A DNA stretch of 64,000 bases, from contig NZ_UGHR01000006.1 of assembly GCF_900451195.1 (NCBI RefSeq), positions 186,001 through 250,000 of the forward strand, written 5' to 3'. Below the pieces are notes generated by a model. It did no database searches. It was not told the DNA's origin and was given only the letters and a program-made list of their open reading frames with translations. The position numbers and the translations under genes were made by a program. Below are positions 38,145 through 48,796 of the stretch, one piece after another (within the stretch, counting starts at the first letter, position 1; each line of letters starts with the position of its first letter). This DNA is from Iodobacter fluviatilis (GTDB taxonomy: Bacteria; Pseudomonadota; Gammaproteobacteria; Burkholderiales; Chitinibacteraceae).

Positions 38145-38684
38145 ATGGCTCGTCTGCAAGAGTTTTATAAAGAACAAGTAGTGCCGAAACTGGTTGAACA
38201 GTTTGGCTACAAATCCATCATGCAAGTTCCACGCATCGACAAAATCACCATTAACATGGGTGTTGGCGAAGCGATTGCGGATAAAAAAGTGATGGATCAT
38301 GCTGTTGGTGATTTGGTGAAAATCGCTGGTCAAAAACCAGTTGTTACTGTAGCTAAAAAGTCGATTGCTGGTTTCAAAATTCGTGAAGGTTATCCGGTTG
38401 GCTGCAAAGTGACTTTGCGCCGCGAACGTATGTTCGAATTTCTGGATCGTCTGGTAACGATTGCTCTGCCACGTGTGCGCGATTTCCGCGGCGTGAGCGG
38501 TAAGTCGTTTGACGGTCGTGGTAATTTCAACATGGGTGTTCGTGAGCAGATCATTTTCCCAGAAATCGAATACGACAAGATTGACGCTTTGCGTGGTATG
38601 AATATTACGATTACCACTACAGCTAAATCCGATGAAGAAGCGCGTGCATTACTCGCTTGCTTCAAGTTCCCATTCAAGAGTTGA
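38145..38684 (+). CDS. rplE: 50S ribosomal protein L5
   Basis: L5 binds 5S rRNA and contacts the P-site tRNA and S13. The 179 residues include [25 protein letters not shown] core, [19 protein letters not shown] and [24 protein letters not shown] precedes the ATG. In E. coli, S8 represses this operon from a site near this start. Confidence 0.99.
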   Translation: MARLQEFYKEQVVPKLVEQFGYKSIMQVPRIDKITINMGVGEAIADKKVMDHAVGDLVKIAGQKPVVTVAKKSIAGFKIREGYPVGCKVTLRRERMFEFLDRLVTIALPRVRDFRGVSGKSFDGRGNFNMGVREQIIFPEIEYDKIDALRGMNITITTTAKSDEEARALLACFKFPFKS

Positions 38685-38691
38685 GGCAACC

Positions 38692-38997
38692 ATGGCTAAA
38701 GTCGCAGTGATTAAGCGTGAGGAAAAGCGTCGTGCAACCGTCGCCAAGTACGCCGCCAAGCGTGAAAAGCTGATGGCGGTCATCAATGACCAGAATGCAT
38801 CTGACGAAGAGCGTTTTGCTGCTCGTTTGCAATTCCAGCAGCTTCCGCGTAATGCAAGCCCGGTACGTCTAGTAAATCGTTGTTCGATTACTGGTCGCGG
38901 TCGTGGCGTGTATCGCAAATTCGGACTCGGCCGTATCAAGCTACGTGAACTCGCCTTCAAGGGTGAAGTTCCTGGCATGGTCAAGGCTAGCTGGTAA
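38692..38997 (+). CDS. rpsN: 30S ribosomal protein S14, zinc-independent long form
   Basis: S14 is a late-assembling 30S head protein. This is the 101-residue form with a single Cys in [20 protein letters not shown], so the four-cysteine zinc ribbon of the short form is absent. The start at 38692 ([14 protein letters not shown]) has GAGG upstream; 20 open upstream codons lie within rplE. Confidence 0.98.
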   Translation: MAKVAVIKREEKRRATVAKYAAKREKLMAVINDQNASDEERFAARLQFQQLPRNASPVRLVNRCSITGRGRGVYRKFGLGRIKLRELAFKGEVPGMVKASW

Positions 38998-39012
38998 TAG
39001 GAGAGATAAAAC

Positions 39013-39405
39013 ATGGCAATGCATGATCCTATCGCCGATATGCTAACCCGTATTCGCAACGCACAACGCGCGGACAAGGCACAAGTTACAATGCCATCGT
39101 CCACGCTGAAGTTAGCTATTGCTGGCGTGTTGCAAGATGAAGGTTATATCGAATCGTTTGAAGTCGCAGGTGAAGTTAAACCTGTTTTGACCATCGAACT
39201 CAAGTACTACGCTGGTCGTCCGGTTATCGAGCGTTTGGACCGCGTGTCCAAGCCGGGTCTGCGCATCTATAAAGGTGCAACAGAAATCCCAACGGTGATG
39301 AACGGTCTGGGTGTGGCTATTTTGTCCACCTCCAAAGGCGTAATGACAGATCGCAAAGCACGTGCCAATGGTATTGGTGGCGAGCTTCTGTGCGTCGTCG
39401 CTTAA
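39013..39405 (+). CDS. rpsH: 30S ribosomal protein S8
   Basis: S8 binds helix 21 of 16S rRNA and, in E. coli, represses the spc operon. The 130 residues have [16 protein letters not shown] at the start and the C-terminal [22 protein letters not shown]-binding loop. TAGGAGAG precedes the ATG. Confidence 0.99.
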   Translation: MAMHDPIADMLTRIRNAQRADKAQVTMPSSTLKLAIAGVLQDEGYIESFEVAGEVKPVLTIELKYYAGRPVIERLDRVSKPGLRIYKGATEIPTVMNGLGVAILSTSKGVMTDRKARANGIGGELLCVVA

Positions 39406-39417
39406 AGAGGTGAATCG

Positions 39418-39951
39418 ATGTCTCGCGTAGCAAAAAACCCAGTAGTTATTCCGGCAGGCGTTGAAGTACAGTTCGCTGCTGGTGAAATCGTTGTGAAGGG
39501 CCCACACGGCACAATGACGCAAACTCTTTGCGTTGATGTCGATGTTAAGGTTGAGGACAATGCAGTTCAATTTGCCGCTAAGGGTGCATCTAAGCATGCT
39601 CGCTCTATGTCCGGTACTTTGCGCGCATTGGTAAATAACATGGTAACAGGTGTTTCTAAAGGCTTTGAGCGTAAGCTCTTGCTGGTAGGCGTTGGTTACC
39701 GTGCTCAGGCTCAGGGCGATATCCTGAACCTGACTCTCGGCTTTTCCCACCCTGTTGCGCATTCAATGCCAGCAGGTGTGAAGGTGGAAACTCCGACACA
39801 AACCGAAATCGTCCTTAAGGGCGCCGACAAGCAGCTGGTTGGTCAGGTTGCAGCCGAAATTCGTGAGTACCGTAAACCTGAGCCATATAAAGGCAAGGGC
39901 GTACGCTATTCCGATGAGGTTGTCGTATTGAAAGAAACCAAGAAGAAGTAA
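39418..39951 (+). CDS. rplF: 50S ribosomal protein L6
   Basis: L6 has two similar domains and lies near the factor-binding site. The 177 residues show [17 protein letters not shown] at the start and the C-terminal signature [27 protein letters not shown] precedes the ATG; rplR follows after 13 bases. Confidence 0.99.
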   Translation: MSRVAKNPVVIPAGVEVQFAAGEIVVKGPHGTMTQTLCVDVDVKVEDNAVQFAAKGASKHARSMSGTLRALVNNMVTGVSKGFERKLLLVGVGYRAQAQGDILNLTLGFSHPVAHSMPAGVKVETPTQTEIVLKGADKQLVGQVAAEIREYRKPEPYKGKGVRYSDEVVVLKETKKK

Positions 39952-39964
39952 TCGAGGCTGAATC

Positions 39965-40318
39965 ATGGACAAGAACCAAGCTCGACTCCGCCGCGCACGT
40001 AAAACCCGTGCAAAGATTTCGGAGCTCAAGATGTTGCGTCTGTCGGTGCACCGCACCAACAGTCACATCTACGCCCAGATCATCGACGAAACCGGTAGCA
40101 AAGTACTGGTTTCTGCTTCAACTCTTGAAGCTGATGTTCGTGGCCAAATCAAGAATGGCGGCTCTGTTGATGCCGCAGTCGTGATTGGCAAGCGTATCGC
40201 TGAAAAAGCGAAAGCTGCAGGTGTCGAAACGGTTGCATTTGACCGTTCCGGCTTCAAATATCACGGCCGTGTTAAGGCCTTAGCTGATGCTGCCCGTGAG
40301 GGCGGCCTCGTCTTCTAA
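39965..40318 (+). CDS. rplR: 50S ribosomal protein L18
   Basis: L18 carries 5S rRNA into the 50S subunit with L5. The 117 residues have the basic N-terminus [17 protein letters not shown] and the C-terminal [20 protein letters not shown]. It lies between rplF and rpsE in the standard order. Confidence 0.99.
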   Translation: MDKNQARLRRARKTRAKISELKMLRLSVHRTNSHIYAQIIDETGSKVLVSASTLEADVRGQIKNGGSVDAAVVIGKRIAEKAKAAGVETVAFDRSGFKYHGRVKALADAAREGGLVF

Positions 40319-40338
40319 TTGAGTTTGGAGTTGATATA

Positions 40339-40854
40339 ATGGCTAAGAACGATATGGAAGAACGCGGCGACGGCCTTCGTGAAAAGATGGTCGCTGTAAA
40401 TCGCGTAACCAAGGTCGTCAAGGGTGGTCGTATCCTTGGTTTCGCCGCACTGACAGTAGTTGGTGATGGTGATGGCGGCGTTGGTATGGGTAAGGGCAAG
40501 TCGAAAGAAGTGCCTGTAGCCGTACAAAAAGCAATGGAAGAAGCCCGTCGTAAGTTGCAAAAAGTTACTTTGCGCAACGGTACGATTCACCACACAGTAT
40601 TCGGCAAACATGGCGCTACTACAGTGTTCATGCAGCCTGCTGCTGATGGTAAGGGTATTATTGCTGGTGGTCCAATGCGTGCTGTGTTCGAAGTTATGGG
40701 TATCCATAATATCTCGGCAAAGTGCCACGGTTCGACCAACCCGTACAACATCGTACGTGCAACATTAGATGGTCTTTCTAAGCTTCACACACCAGCAGAT
40801 ATTGCTGCGAAGCGTGGTAAGTCTGTTGAAGAGATTCTGGGAGCTGCTAAATGA
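40339..40854 (+). CDS. rpsE: 30S ribosomal protein S5
   Basis: S5 acts in decoding fidelity and mRNA entry. The 171 residues include the double-stranded-RNA-binding-like N-domain ([18 protein letters not shown]) and [15 protein letters not shown]. No spectinomycin-type deletion is apparent around [14 protein letters not shown] lies upstream. It overlaps rpmD by four bases. Confidence 0.99.
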   Translation: MAKNDMEERGDGLREKMVAVNRVTKVVKGGRILGFAALTVVGDGDGGVGMGKGKSKEVPVAVQKAMEEARRKLQKVTLRNGTIHHTVFGKHGATTVFMQPAADGKGIIAGGPMRAVFEVMGIHNISAKCHGSTNPYNIVRATLDGLSKLHTPADIAAKRGKSVEEILGAAK

Positions 40855-41036
40855 GCGACTCTAAGAAATTCAAAGTAACTTTAGTTAAAAGTCTGATTGG
40901 TCGCCTGGAAGCTCACAAGGCATGTGCCCGTGGCTTAGGTCTCCGTCGTCTTAATAGTAGCTCTGAAGTGATCGATACCCCGGAAAATCGTGGTATGGCT
41001 AACAAGATCAGCTACCTACTGAAGGTGGAAGGCTAA
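40851..41036 (+). CDS. rpmD: 50S ribosomal protein L30
   Basis: L30 is a small 50S protein of one domain. The 61 residues ([27 protein letters not shown]) match the bacterial short form. Translation is coupled at both ends: ATGA overlap with rpsE and TAATG overlap with rplO. Confidence 0.98.
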   Translation: MSDSKKFKVTLVKSLIGRLEAHKACARGLGLRRLNSSSEVIDTPENRGMANKISYLLKVEG

Positions 41037-41470
41037 TGGAACTTAATAACCTGAAACCAGCTGCTGGTTCTACTCACGCTAAGCGTCGTGTAGGCCGCGG
41101 TATTGGCTCTGGCTTAGGCAAAACGTCTGGTCGTGGTCACAAAGGTCAGAAATCACGTACTGGTGGTTTTCATAAGGTCGGTTTTGAAGGCGGTCAAATG
41201 CCTTTGCAACGCCGTCTGCCAAAACGTGGTTTTGTTTCACTCACACGTGGTGATACCGCTGAAGTTCGCTTGTCGGACATCAACGATTTGCCATTGAGCG
41301 AAATTACCTTTGAAGCACTGCTTCAAGCTGGGGTGGTATCTCAGCATGCTCTGCGCGGTAAAGTTGTACTTTCCGGCATTATCGAGCGTGCAGTTGTACT
41401 CAAGGGCTTGGCTGTAACTAAGGGTGCCCGTGCTGCTATTGAAGCAGCTGGTGGCAGCATCACCGAGTAA
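41036..41470 (+). CDS. rplO: 50S ribosomal protein L15
   Basis: L15 is a late 50S assembly protein. The 144 residues have the Gly/Arg-rich N-terminal extension ([38 protein letters not shown]) and a globular C-terminal half. The ATG overlaps the rpmD stop. secY follows after 26 bases. Confidence 0.99.
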   Translation: MELNNLKPAAGSTHAKRRVGRGIGSGLGKTSGRGHKGQKSRTGGFHKVGFEGGQMPLQRRLPKRGFVSLTRGDTAEVRLSDINDLPLSEITFEALLQAGVVSQHALRGKVVLSGIIERAVVLKGLAVTKGARAAIEAAGGSITE

Positions 41471-41496
41471 TTCGGTAAACTGAGGATAAGGCAGTA

Positions 41497-42801
41497 ATGG
41501 CAAATCCCGCTCTGGCTAGTTCTGCAAACAAGTTTGCGGATCTTAAAAGCCGGATTTGGTTCCTGATCGGGGCGCTGATCGTATATCGTATCGGCGCACA
41601 CATCCCGGTGCCAGGCATCAATCCAGCTGAACTGGCAAAATTGTTTGAGTCGTCGCAAACCGGTTTATTGAACATGTTCAATATGTTTTCCGGTGGTGCT
41701 CTCTCTCGCTTTACCGTGTTCGCTATCGGGATCATGCCTTACATCTCGGCATCGATTATTTTACAGCTCGCTGCCGAGGTGCTGCCATCTCTGAAGCAGA
41801 TGAAAAAAGAGGGAGAAGCAGGTCGTCGTAAAATTACGCAATATACGCGTTATGCGACGCTGCTTCTTGCTACTGCACAGAGCTTTGGTATTGCAATGAT
41901 GCTGTTCAAACAGCCTAATCTGGTGGTTGTAGCACAGGCTCAGTTTGTGTTTACAACGATCGTTACGCTGGTGACTGGCACCATGTTCCTGATGTGGTTG
42001 GGTGAGCAGATTACTGAACGAGGTATCGGTAACGGTATTTCTATCTTGATCTGTTCTGGTATTGCTTCTGGTTTGCCTTCGGCAATCGGTAAGACATTAT
42101 CACTGGCTAATCAAGGCGCATTACCTATTTTGCTTGTGTTGTTTCTCTTTGTTGGTGTTGTGCTATTAACTGCGGCGGTTGTGTTCGTAGAACGTGGCCA
42201 ACGTAAAGTTCCTGTTCATTATGCGAAGCGCCAAGTTGGCAACCGCATGATGCAGGCACAAAGCACTCACCTTCCACTGAAACTGAATATGGCGGGCGTG
42301 ATCCCTCCGATTTTTGCTTCGTCAATTATCTTATTCCCCGCAACTTTACTGTCGTGGACTGGTAATAGTGATAAATTGTCTTGGTTGAAATCGATCGGTG
42401 ACATGCTGCATCCTGGTCAGCCGCTCTATGTGCTGTTGTATGCGACTGCGATCATTTTCTTCTGCTACTTCTACACTGCTTTGGTCTTCAATCCGAAGGA
42501 AACGGCAGACAATCTGAAGAAGAGTGGGGCAATGATTCCGGGTTACCGCCCGGGAGACCATACTGCGAAATACATCGAAAAATTGATTTTAAAACTCACA
42601 TTAATCGGTGCTGTCTATATTACGGTAATCTGCTTGATTCCGGAGTTCCTGATCCTGAAGTGGAATGTTCCATTCTATTTTGGTGGTACTTCTCTGTTGA
42701 TTCTTGTAGTCGTAACAATGGACTTTATGTCGCAAATGCAGTCTTACGTGCTCTCACATCAGTACGAGAGTCTGCTCAAGAAAGCTAACTTCAAGGGCTA
42801 G
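41497..42801 (+). CDS. secY: Preprotein translocase subunit SecY
   Basis: SecY forms the inner-membrane protein-conducting channel with SecE and SecG. The 434 residues contain ten predicted membrane helices, the plug region near [36 protein letters not shown], and the cytoplasmic loop [19 protein letters not shown] that binds SecA and ribosomes. AGGATAAGG lies upstream of the ATG. It sits in its conserved place after rplO, with secE 26 kb away. Confidence 0.99.
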   Translation: MANPALASSANKFADLKSRIWFLIGALIVYRIGAHIPVPGINPAELAKLFESSQTGLLNMFNMFSGGALSRFTVFAIGIMPYISASIILQLAAEVLPSLKQMKKEGEAGRRKITQYTRYATLLLATAQSFGIAMMLFKQPNLVVVAQAQFVFTTIVTLVTGTMFLMWLGEQITERGIGNGISILICSGIASGLPSAIGKTLSLANQGALPILLVLFLFVGVVLLTAAVVFVERGQRKVPVHYAKRQVGNRMMQAQSTHLPLKLNMAGVIPPIFASSIILFPATLLSWTGNSDKLSWLKSIGDMLHPGQPLYVLLYATAIIFFCYFYTALVFNPKETADNLKKSGAMIPGYRPGDHTAKYIEKLILKLTLIGAVYITVICLIPEFLILKWNVPFYFGGTSLLILVVVTMDFMSQMQSYVLSHQYESLLKKANFKG

Positions 42802-42813
42802 GCGTAACAGGCT

Positions 42814-43032
42814 ATGGCGAAAGACGAAGTCATTCAGATGCAGGGCGAAGTCCTAGAAACGTTGCCAAATGCAACGTTCAAGGTCAAGCTCGAAAACGGA
42901 CATGTGGTTCTTGGTCATATTTCTGGTAAGATGCGGATGCATTACATCCGCATCCTGCCCGGAGATAAGGTTACAGTGGAGTTAACTCCCTATGATCTGA
43001 CTAAGGCTCGCATTGTATTCCGGGCCAAGTAA
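42814..43032 (+). CDS. infA: Translation initiation factor IF-1
   Basis: IF-1 occupies the 30S A-site during initiation. The 72-residue OB-fold protein ([40 protein letters not shown]) is complete. Its place between secY and rpmJ is the usual betaproteobacterial arrangement; in E. coli it lies elsewhere. Confidence 0.99.
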   Translation: MAKDEVIQMQGEVLETLPNATFKVKLENGHVVLGHISGKMRMHYIRILPGDKVTVELTPYDLTKARIVFRAK

Positions 43033-43067
43033 TAGCCCGGATTTAATTTTGATCGAAAGGAAAGACG

Positions 43068-43181
43068 ATGAGAGTTCAAGCGTCGGTCAAGAAAATTTGC
43101 CGCAATTGTAAAATCGTACGCCGCAACCGTGTTGTGCGTGTGATTTGCACCGACCCGCGGCACAAGCAGCGTCAAGGCTGA
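43068..43181 (+). CDS. rpmJ: 50S ribosomal protein L36, zinc-ribbon form
   Basis: A 37-residue protein, the smallest gene of the operon. It has the zinc ribbon residues Cys11, Cys14, Cys27 and His32 (KKICRNCK, then [13 protein letters not shown]), so it is the C+ form that needs zinc. AAAGGAAAG precedes the ATG. It ends the spc-type run, 64 bases before rpsM. Confidence 0.98.
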   Translation: MRVQASVKKICRNCKIVRRNRVVRVICTDPRHKQRQG

Positions 43182-43245
43182 TTGTTGCGACAATCAGTTC
43201 CTGATGTTAATATGCAAAGCTTTTTGAACCTGGGGTAAGAAAAGT

Positions 43246-43608
43246 ATGGCCCGTATTGCTGGGGTTAATATCCCGAATCATCAGCATACTGTGATCGGCC
43301 TTCAGGCTATTTTCGGTATTGGTCGCACTCGCGCCTATGCCGTCTGCGCTGCAACAAGCGTTGAGCCTACAAAAAAGGTTAAAGATCTCAGTGATGCTGA
43401 ACTAGATCTGCTGCGTGAAGAACTTGGCAAATATGTTGTCGAGGGTGATTTGCGCCGCGAAGTGACCATGAGCATCAAGCGTCTTATGGACCTTGGTTGC
43501 TACCGTGGTTTCCGTCACCGCAGAGGACTTCCATGCCGCGGTCAGCGTACTCGTACCAATGCGCGTACTCGCAAGGGTCCGCGTAAGTCCATCGCTGGCA
43601 AGAAGTAA
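43246..43608 (+). CDS. rpsM: 30S ribosomal protein S13
   Basis: S13 contacts the P-site tRNA and the L5 bridge. The 120 residues include [38 protein letters not shown] and a basic C-tail ([15 protein letters not shown]). GGGGTAAG lies upstream of the ATG. First gene of the alpha operon. Confidence 0.99.
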   Translation: MARIAGVNIPNHQHTVIGLQAIFGIGRTRAYAVCAATSVEPTKKVKDLSDAELDLLREELGKYVVEGDLRREVTMSIKRLMDLGCYRGFRHRRGLPCRGQRTRTNARTRKGPRKSIAGKK

Positions 43609-43624
43609 TCCAAGGAATTAAAGA

Positions 43625-44017
43625 ATGGCTAAAGCAAACACAGTACGTGTACGGAAGAAAGTCAAAAAGAGTGTGTCAGAAGGTGTTGTGCACGTGCACG
43701 CGTCTTTCAATAACACAATCATAACCATCACTGATCGCCAAGGGAATGCACTGTCTTGGGCTACCTCGGGCGGTGCTGGTTTTAAAGGCTCTCGGAAAAG
43801 TACACCTTTTGCGGCTCAGGTAGCTGCAGAGGCTGCTGGTAAAGTTGCCCAAGAATACGGTGTAAAGAACCTCGAAGTTCGCATCAAGGGTCCGGGTCCG
43901 GGTCGTGAGTCTGCTGTGCGTGCATTAAACGCACTCGGCTTCAAGATCACGAGTATTTCGGATGTTACGCCGATTCCGCATAACGGTTGTCGTCCGCCGA
44001 AGAAGCGTCGTATCTAA
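43625..44017 (+). CDS. rpsK: 30S ribosomal protein S11
   Basis: S11 lines the 30S platform near the Shine-Dalgarno helix. The 130 residues include [38 protein letters not shown] and the C-terminal [21 protein letters not shown] lies upstream of the ATG. It lies between rpsM and rpsD. Confidence 0.99.
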   Translation: MAKANTVRVRKKVKKSVSEGVVHVHASFNNTIITITDRQGNALSWATSGGAGFKGSRKSTPFAAQVAAEAAGKVAQEYGVKNLEVRIKGPGPGRESAVRALNALGFKITSISDVTPIPHNGCRPPKKRRI

Positions 44018-44031
44018 TCCCGGAGTAAGTT

Positions 44032-44664
44032 ATGGCTCGTTATATTGGACCCAAGTGCAAACTTGCACGTCGTGAGGGTACGGATCTTTTCCTGAAGAGC
44101 GCTCGTCGTTCTTTGGATAGTAAGTGCAAACTGGAACAAGCTCCTGGTCAGCATGGTGTGAGTGGCGGTAAAAAGCCTTCACGTCTGTCAGACTACGGCG
44201 TTCATTTGCGCGAAAAACAAAAGATTCGCCGCATTTACGGCGTATTGGAACGTCAGTTCCGTCGTTATTTTGAAGAAGCTAGCCGACGTAAAGGTTCAAC
44301 AGGTGAAAACCTGCTGAAACTTCTTGAATGTCGTCTTGATAACGTTGTTTATCGTATGGGTTTTGGCTCTACACGTGCTGAAGCTCGTCAACTTGTTTCC
44401 CACAAAGCTATTGTGGTAAACGGTAGTGTTGTGAATATTCCTTCCTACTTGGTTAAGGCTGGCGACGTTGTTTCTGTTCGCGATAAATCGAAAACTCAGG
44501 CTCGTATCCAGGAAGCTGTTTCCTTGGCTGAGGGTATCGGTTTTCCGAGCTGGGTTCAGGTAGATTCTAAGAAGCTTGAAGGTATGTTTAAAAACATGCC
44601 TGAGCGTTCCGATCTGTCCAGCGACATCAACGAAGCGCTGGTTGTGGAATTCTACTCCAAGTAA
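44032..44664 (+). CDS. rpsD: 30S ribosomal protein S4
   Basis: S4 nucleates 30S assembly and in E. coli represses the alpha operon from a pseudoknot near rpsM. The 210 residues contain [20 protein letters not shown] and the S4 domain ([20 protein letters not shown]). Only two cysteines occur in the N-terminal region, so the zinc-binding four-Cys motif is lacking. Confidence 0.99.
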   Translation: MARYIGPKCKLARREGTDLFLKSARRSLDSKCKLEQAPGQHGVSGGKKPSRLSDYGVHLREKQKIRRIYGVLERQFRRYFEEASRRKGSTGENLLKLLECRLDNVVYRMGFGSTRAEARQLVSHKAIVVNGSVVNIPSYLVKAGDVVSVRDKSKTQARIQEAVSLAEGIGFPSWVQVDSKKLEGMFKNMPERSDLSSDINEALVVEFYSK

Positions 44665-44698
44665 TATTCTGACCCGGCTAGCCAAGGGATACTGACTT

Positions 44699-45682
44699 AT
44701 GCAAATCAACGCGAATGAGTTGCTCAAGCCGCGCATCATTGATGTGCAGGCTTTAAACGCTGCCCAGGCGAAAGTCGTGATGGAGCCGTTCGAGCGCGGT
44801 TACGGCCATACGCTCGGCAATGCTCTACGTCGCATTCTTCTTTCTTCCATGTCTGGTTTTGCACCGACTGAAGTGAAAATTGAAGGTGTGGTACACGAGT
44901 ATTCCGCACTGGATGGCGTGCAGGAAGATGTAGTCGATATCTTGCTGAACCTCAAAGGCGTTGTGCTCAAGCTGCATGGTCGGGACTCGGTCGTTCTCAC
45001 CCTCTCAAAAGAGGGTGAGGGCGTCGTTAAAGCGTCCGATATTCAGCTGTCTCACGATGTTGAGGTGATCAATCCAGATCATGTGATTGCCCATCTGTCT
45101 GCTGGTGGCAAGCTTAATATGGAAATTACGGTTGAAAAAGGTCGTGGCTATCAGCCTGCACCTAACCGTTTAGCTAAAGATGAAAGCCGTACTATCGGTA
45201 ACATCATGCTTGACGCGTCTTTCAGCCCGATTCGCCGTGTTAGCTACCACGTAGAAAGCGCCCGTGTAGAGCAACGTACTGATCTTGATCGTTTGATTAT
45301 TGACATTGAAACAAATGGCGTAATTGAACCTGAAGAAGCAGTGCGTCAAGCTGCACGTATGCTAATTGACCAGCTCGCCGTGTTCGCTGATCTTGAAGGC
45401 ACTCCCGTAGAGGAAGAGCAACCACAGGCACCGCAGATCGATCCGATTCTGTTGCGTCCGGTTGATGACCTCGAACTGACTGTCCGTTCGGCTAACTGCC
45501 TGAAGGCAGAGAACATTTATTATATCGGCGACCTGATCCAGCGTACCGAGACTGAGCTTTTGAAGGCACCTAATCTTGGGCGTAAATCGCTTAATGAGAT
45601 CAAGGAAGTTCTTGCCTCTAAAGGCCTCTCGCTGGGCATGCGCCTTGAAAACTGGCCGCCTGCTGGCTTAGAAAAGCCGTAA
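44699..45682 (+). CDS. rpoA: RNA polymerase alpha subunit
   Basis: The alpha subunit dimer nucleates polymerase assembly; its C-terminal domain binds UP elements and activators such as FNR/CRP. The 327 residues show the N-terminal domain ([20 protein letters not shown]), a linker rich in Glu, Pro and Gln near residues 235-250, and the C-terminal domain ([40 protein letters not shown]). AAGGGAT precedes the ATG. Confidence 0.99.
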   Translation: MQINANELLKPRIIDVQALNAAQAKVVMEPFERGYGHTLGNALRRILLSSMSGFAPTEVKIEGVVHEYSALDGVQEDVVDILLNLKGVVLKLHGRDSVVLTLSKEGEGVVKASDIQLSHDVEVINPDHVIAHLSAGGKLNMEITVEKGRGYQPAPNRLAKDESRTIGNIMLDASFSPIRRVSYHVESARVEQRTDLDRLIIDIETNGVIEPEEAVRQAARMLIDQLAVFADLEGTPVEEEQPQAPQIDPILLRPVDDLELTVRSANCLKAENIYYIGDLIQRTETELLKAPNLGRKSLNEIKEVLASKGLSLGMRLENWPPAGLEKP

Positions 45683-45706
45683 TAGCGGGCAAAAGGAAAT
45701 CGACAA

Positions 45707-46096
45707 ATGCGTCACCGTCAATCTAATCGCAAATTAAATCGCACGACAAGTCACCGTCTGGCGATGTTGCGCAATCTTGCGAATTCGTTGCTCCGTCACG
45801 AAGTCATCAAGACCACTTTACCTAAAGCAAAAGAGCTGCGCCGTGTTGCAGAGCCTTTGATCACTTTAGGCAAAAAGCCTTCACTTGCGAACCGCCGTCT
45901 GGCGTTCAATCGCACACGTGATCGCGATATGGTGGTTAAGTTGTTCGATGTGCTCGGCCCGCGTTATGCTGCCCGTAATGGTGGCTACCTTCGCATTCTG
46001 AAGTGCGGTTTCCGTCAAGGCGACAATGCTCCTATGGCATTCGTTGAACTTGTAGACCGTCCTGAAGAAGCGGAAGCGGTTGAAGCAGCTGAGTAA
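45707..46096 (+). CDS. rplQ: 50S ribosomal protein L17
   Basis: L17 lies by the tunnel exit. The 129 residues start [20 protein letters not shown], the family signature, and end in an acidic Glu/Ala tail. It is the last gene of the alpha operon, 24 bases after rpoA and followed by a bidirectional terminator. Confidence 0.99.
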   Translation: MRHRQSNRKLNRTTSHRLAMLRNLANSLLRHEVIKTTLPKAKELRRVAEPLITLGKKPSLANRRLAFNRTRDRDMVVKLFDVLGPRYAARNGGYLRILKCGFRQGDNAPMAFVELVDRPEEAEAVEAAE

Positions 46097-46127
46097 TCAG
46101 TTGTTTTGCAGCAATTCGTTGTAGTGT

Positions 46128-46157
46128 AAAAAAGCCAACCGCAAGGTTGGCTTTTTT
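46128..46157. terminator. Bidirectional terminator between rplQ and the HDOD gene
   Basis: GCCAACC-GCAA-GGTTGGC with six A on the left and six T on the right is a textbook terminator for both strands. It ends the alpha operon and the minus-strand HDOD gene. Confidence 0.93.
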
Positions 46158-46166
46158 ATTGTCTGG

Positions 46167-47057
46167 CTAAAACTGAGGAATTTGGGTGGCAACAGGAAGT
46201 ACCGAAAACCACTCCCATTCATGCCCTGCTTTTATACAAACGTTTCGTACCAATCCATATGCCTGTTCTGGCTCAATAGATAATAAATCAGAAATGTTTT
46301 GATAATCATCTGGTAAAGCCGGGTCTTGCCAGTGGTTTGCTAAGTGGCGTGCTGTAGAAGTGGCTATGGACACGGTTCTGACTCTTGGTTCATCAGTATG
46401 CCTTTCGTCCATTAAGTGAGTGAGAAGGCTGGGCAAGTGCCAGTGTAGTGCTAATTCAGTTTGCAATTCATTAATGGTAAATCCAAGGATTAACTTTTGG
46501 GCTTCATGACTTCTGCGGCCTGGATTTTTTAGTAAATAGTGTGTAATTTTCTGAGCAAGTTCTGGGGCTGATAACCAGAGTAATATTTCAGCTAAATCAT
46601 GCAGCAAGGATGCTGTGGTTACTTCTATTGGATCAACATCATGTCTTTGGCTGCTGAGGCTTTCTGCAATTCTGGCCGCAAGATAAGATCGTGAAATGAT
46701 TTTTCTTATCCCCAATAATGCTTCAGGTTGTTGTTGCAGTTGAGTTTCAACTGCCTGTGTTGAACCAAACTCACGGAAGAAACCTCCCATGCCAATCATC
46801 AGTAGTACATGCTCTATGGTGTTTACATCTTTCATTTGTACTGCTCTTCGTTGCCTCTGTTGATAGCGAATGAGTTTTAGAGTGAGTAGTGGATCATGGC
46901 GAATAAGTAACGACAGATCTCTGATGCTTATATCATCACTTTTCGAGTGCAAATGAGACATTTGATCCAAGGTATACTGCATTGCAGGGATTTCTATATT
47001 GCTCAGTTTAATGAGCCAGTCATTCAGGCTGAGATGCGTGTTGGTGGTCATGGTCAT
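46167..47057 (-). CDS. HDOD-domain signalling protein
   Basis: The HDOD domain is a degenerate HD-fold found in regulatory proteins linked to second-messenger, motility and stress pathways. The first 250 residues fit it: IPAMQYTLDQMSHLHSKSDDIS, DLSLLIRHDPLLTLKLIRY, then TASLLHDLAEILLWL, where the HD metal pair is retained as His-Asp. The 296 residues contain no attached output domain. The gene is divergent from apaH by 54 bases and converges on rplQ. No partner suggests its pathway. Confidence 0.82.
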   Translation of the reverse strand: MTMTTNTHLSLNDWLIKLSNIEIPAMQYTLDQMSHLHSKSDDISIRDLSLLIRHDPLLTLKLIRYQQRQRRAVQMKDVNTIEHVLLMIGMGGFFREFGSTQAVETQLQQQPEALLGIRKIISRSYLAARIAESLSSQRHDVDPIEVTTASLLHDLAEILLWLSAPELAQKITHYLLKNPGRRSHEAQKLILGFTINELQTELALHWHLPSLLTHLMDERHTDEPRVRTVSIATSTARHLANHWQDPALPDDYQNISDLLSIEPEQAYGLVRNVCIKAGHEWEWFSVLPVATQIPQF

Positions 47058-47111
47058 TAATCTGCTGCATCAGTGATAATGTTTTCATTTTAGCTGCTAA
47101 ATGGATGAGTT

Positions 47112-47933
47112 ATGTCGAGATATGCGATTGGTGATATTCAAGGGTGTTTTACGGAGTTATTAGCTGTAGTTGAAAATCTGGCTTTTAACCCAAAGAACGA
47201 TCAGATCTATTTGCTGGGTGATTTGGTAAACCGAGGGCCATCTTCACTTGCTACTTTACGCTGGGCATCCCAAACTCAGGGCGTGTCTGTTGTATTGGGT
47301 AATCACGATCTGCATCTGCTGGCGATGTTTGCAGGCTTAGCACAGGCAAAGCCTGGTGATACGCTTCAGGAGGTGATTGATGCCCCTGATGCTGAAAACT
47401 TGTTACTCTGGTTACGCCAGCAGCCTTTACTTATTGATTTAGGGGATGTCGTCCTGGTGCATGCAGGGGTAAGCCCTTGTTGGTCACTGGATACAGCAAA
47501 GCTTGCTGCAAAAGAGGTAGAAAGCGCTCTGCAAAGCGATCAGTGGAAAGACTTTATGGCTGTAATGTATGGTAATCAACCCGCTGTATGGTCTGACGAT
47601 ATGAGTTCAGCCGATCGGATGCGGTATAGCGTGAATTGCCTGACGCGTATGCGCTTTGTTACAACAGACGGCGCATTGCAATTAAAGTACAAAGGTGAGC
47701 GTGAACAAGCGCCTGCAGGGATTAAACCGTGGTTTGAACTGGCGAATCGCCAGCCTTTGAATCGCCGGGTTATTTGTGGGCACTGGTCAGCACTAGGGCT
47801 GATGCTTAAAGAAGATGTATGGGCTTTAGATACAGGCTGTGTATGGGGTGGCGCACTTACTGCAATTAGCATAGATAACGGGCAGCTTTATCAAACTGCT
47901 GCCCGGTCAGAGTATCAGGCCTTGATGGATTGA
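47112..47933 (+). CDS. apaH: Symmetrical diadenosine tetraphosphatase ApaH
   Basis: ApaH hydrolyses Ap4A to two ADP and in E. coli also decaps Np4-capped RNA. The 273 residues carry the metallophosphatase motifs GDIQGCF, GDLVNRGP and GNHDLH, plus VHAGVSP. Length and motif spacing match E. coli ApaH. The ATG follows GGATGAG. Its 3' end overlaps the convergent acyltransferase gene by 19 bases. Confidence 0.96.
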   Translation: MSRYAIGDIQGCFTELLAVVENLAFNPKNDQIYLLGDLVNRGPSSLATLRWASQTQGVSVVLGNHDLHLLAMFAGLAQAKPGDTLQEVIDAPDAENLLLWLRQQPLLIDLGDVVLVHAGVSPCWSLDTAKLAAKEVESALQSDQWKDFMAVMYGNQPAVWSDDMSSADRMRYSVNCLTRMRFVTTDGALQLKYKGEREQAPAGIKPWFELANRQPLNRRVICGHWSALGLMLKEDVWALDTGCVWGGALTAISIDNGQLYQTAARSEYQALMD

Positions 47934-48796
47934 GTATTTAATGCGTGATGTGCTGTACATATGCGCGCTTCAATAAACTGCGTCAGAGTGCGTCGGTTTT
48001 TATGATCAGTTGGAAATGGTGCTAAAAAGTTTATTTCAGCATGCAAAGATCGCGTTCCTAAAATACGCCATAAAGACTGAGCTAAGGTCATATCACCAAT
48101 GTAGGTCGCAGCATCAGAATATTGACCTTCTGCATCTGTGTAGCGCAGGTAAACAGGTTGTATGGTGGCATTGCCATCAATTGCCGCTTGTAAAAGCGAA
48201 GAGCGAAAAGGTAAAAGCTGTCTTCCGCACCCTGTTGTACCTTCAGGAAAGACTGTTACGCAGTGCCCTTCACTTAGAGCCGTTACAATGGCCTCATTCA
48301 CCCTTGCAGTGTCTCTTTTTCGCTCTCTTTCAATAAAAAGTGTTCCTGTTCCTATACAGAGTCTGCCAATGATTGGCCAAGATCTCAGTTCTGATTTTGC
48401 AACAAATCTAGAAACAGTAACTGAATCCAGAATAAATATATCAAGCCATGAAATGTGATTGGCTAACAACATGTGTTGTTCAGGGTATTTTCCAGGCTCA
48501 ATACCCTGAACACGCAAGCTAACACCCAGTATTTGCGTTAATTGCTTCGACCACTGTTGTATATAGTCCACTCTTTCCGCAAGCATTAAGCGAGGAAAAC
48601 GGTAGGTAACGTTAAATAATCCCTTGGCAAAATGCATCATTAAGCGGCATAAGCGACAAAGACGTAGGCATAACAATGGAGTGCGCATGCAGCTAAAATT
48701 CTGTATGAAAATTCGTAATGCTGTGAGTTTAGCTGTTTCTTCACTGTTCGGCCAACTACCTTGTGTGTGAAGATCACCGCATGAAGTGTCTGGCAT
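47915..48796 (-). CDS. PlsC/OlsA-family lysophospholipid (lyso-ornithine lipid) acyltransferase
   Basis: A membrane-associated acyltransferase of the PlsC family. The catalytic NHxxxxD is NHISWLD and the acceptor-site motif is VFPEGTTGCG; a hydrophobic N-terminal segment lies near residues 39-53. PlsC enzymes acylate lysophosphatidate; the homologue OlsA acylates lyso-ornithine lipid. The upstream gene, overlapping by 23 bases, is OlsB-like, so OlsA is the preferred reading. The ATG at 48796 has no SD and relies on coupling; an ATG at 48688 is an alternative start. The exact substrate is inferred. Confidence 0.85.
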   Translation of the reverse strand: MPDTSCGDLHTQGSWPNSEETAKLTALRIFIQNFSCMRTPLLCLRLCRLCRLMMHFAKGLFNVTYRFPRLMLAERVDYIQQWSKQLTQILGVSLRVQGIEPGKYPEQHMLLANHISWLDIFILDSVTVSRFVAKSELRSWPIIGRLCIGTGTLFIERERKRDTARVNEAIVTALSEGHCVTVFPEGTTGCGRQLLPFRSSLLQAAIDGNATIQPVYLRYTDAEGQYSDAATYIGDMTLAQSLWRILGTRSLHAEINFLAPFPTDHKNRRTLTQFIEARICTAHHALNTQSIKA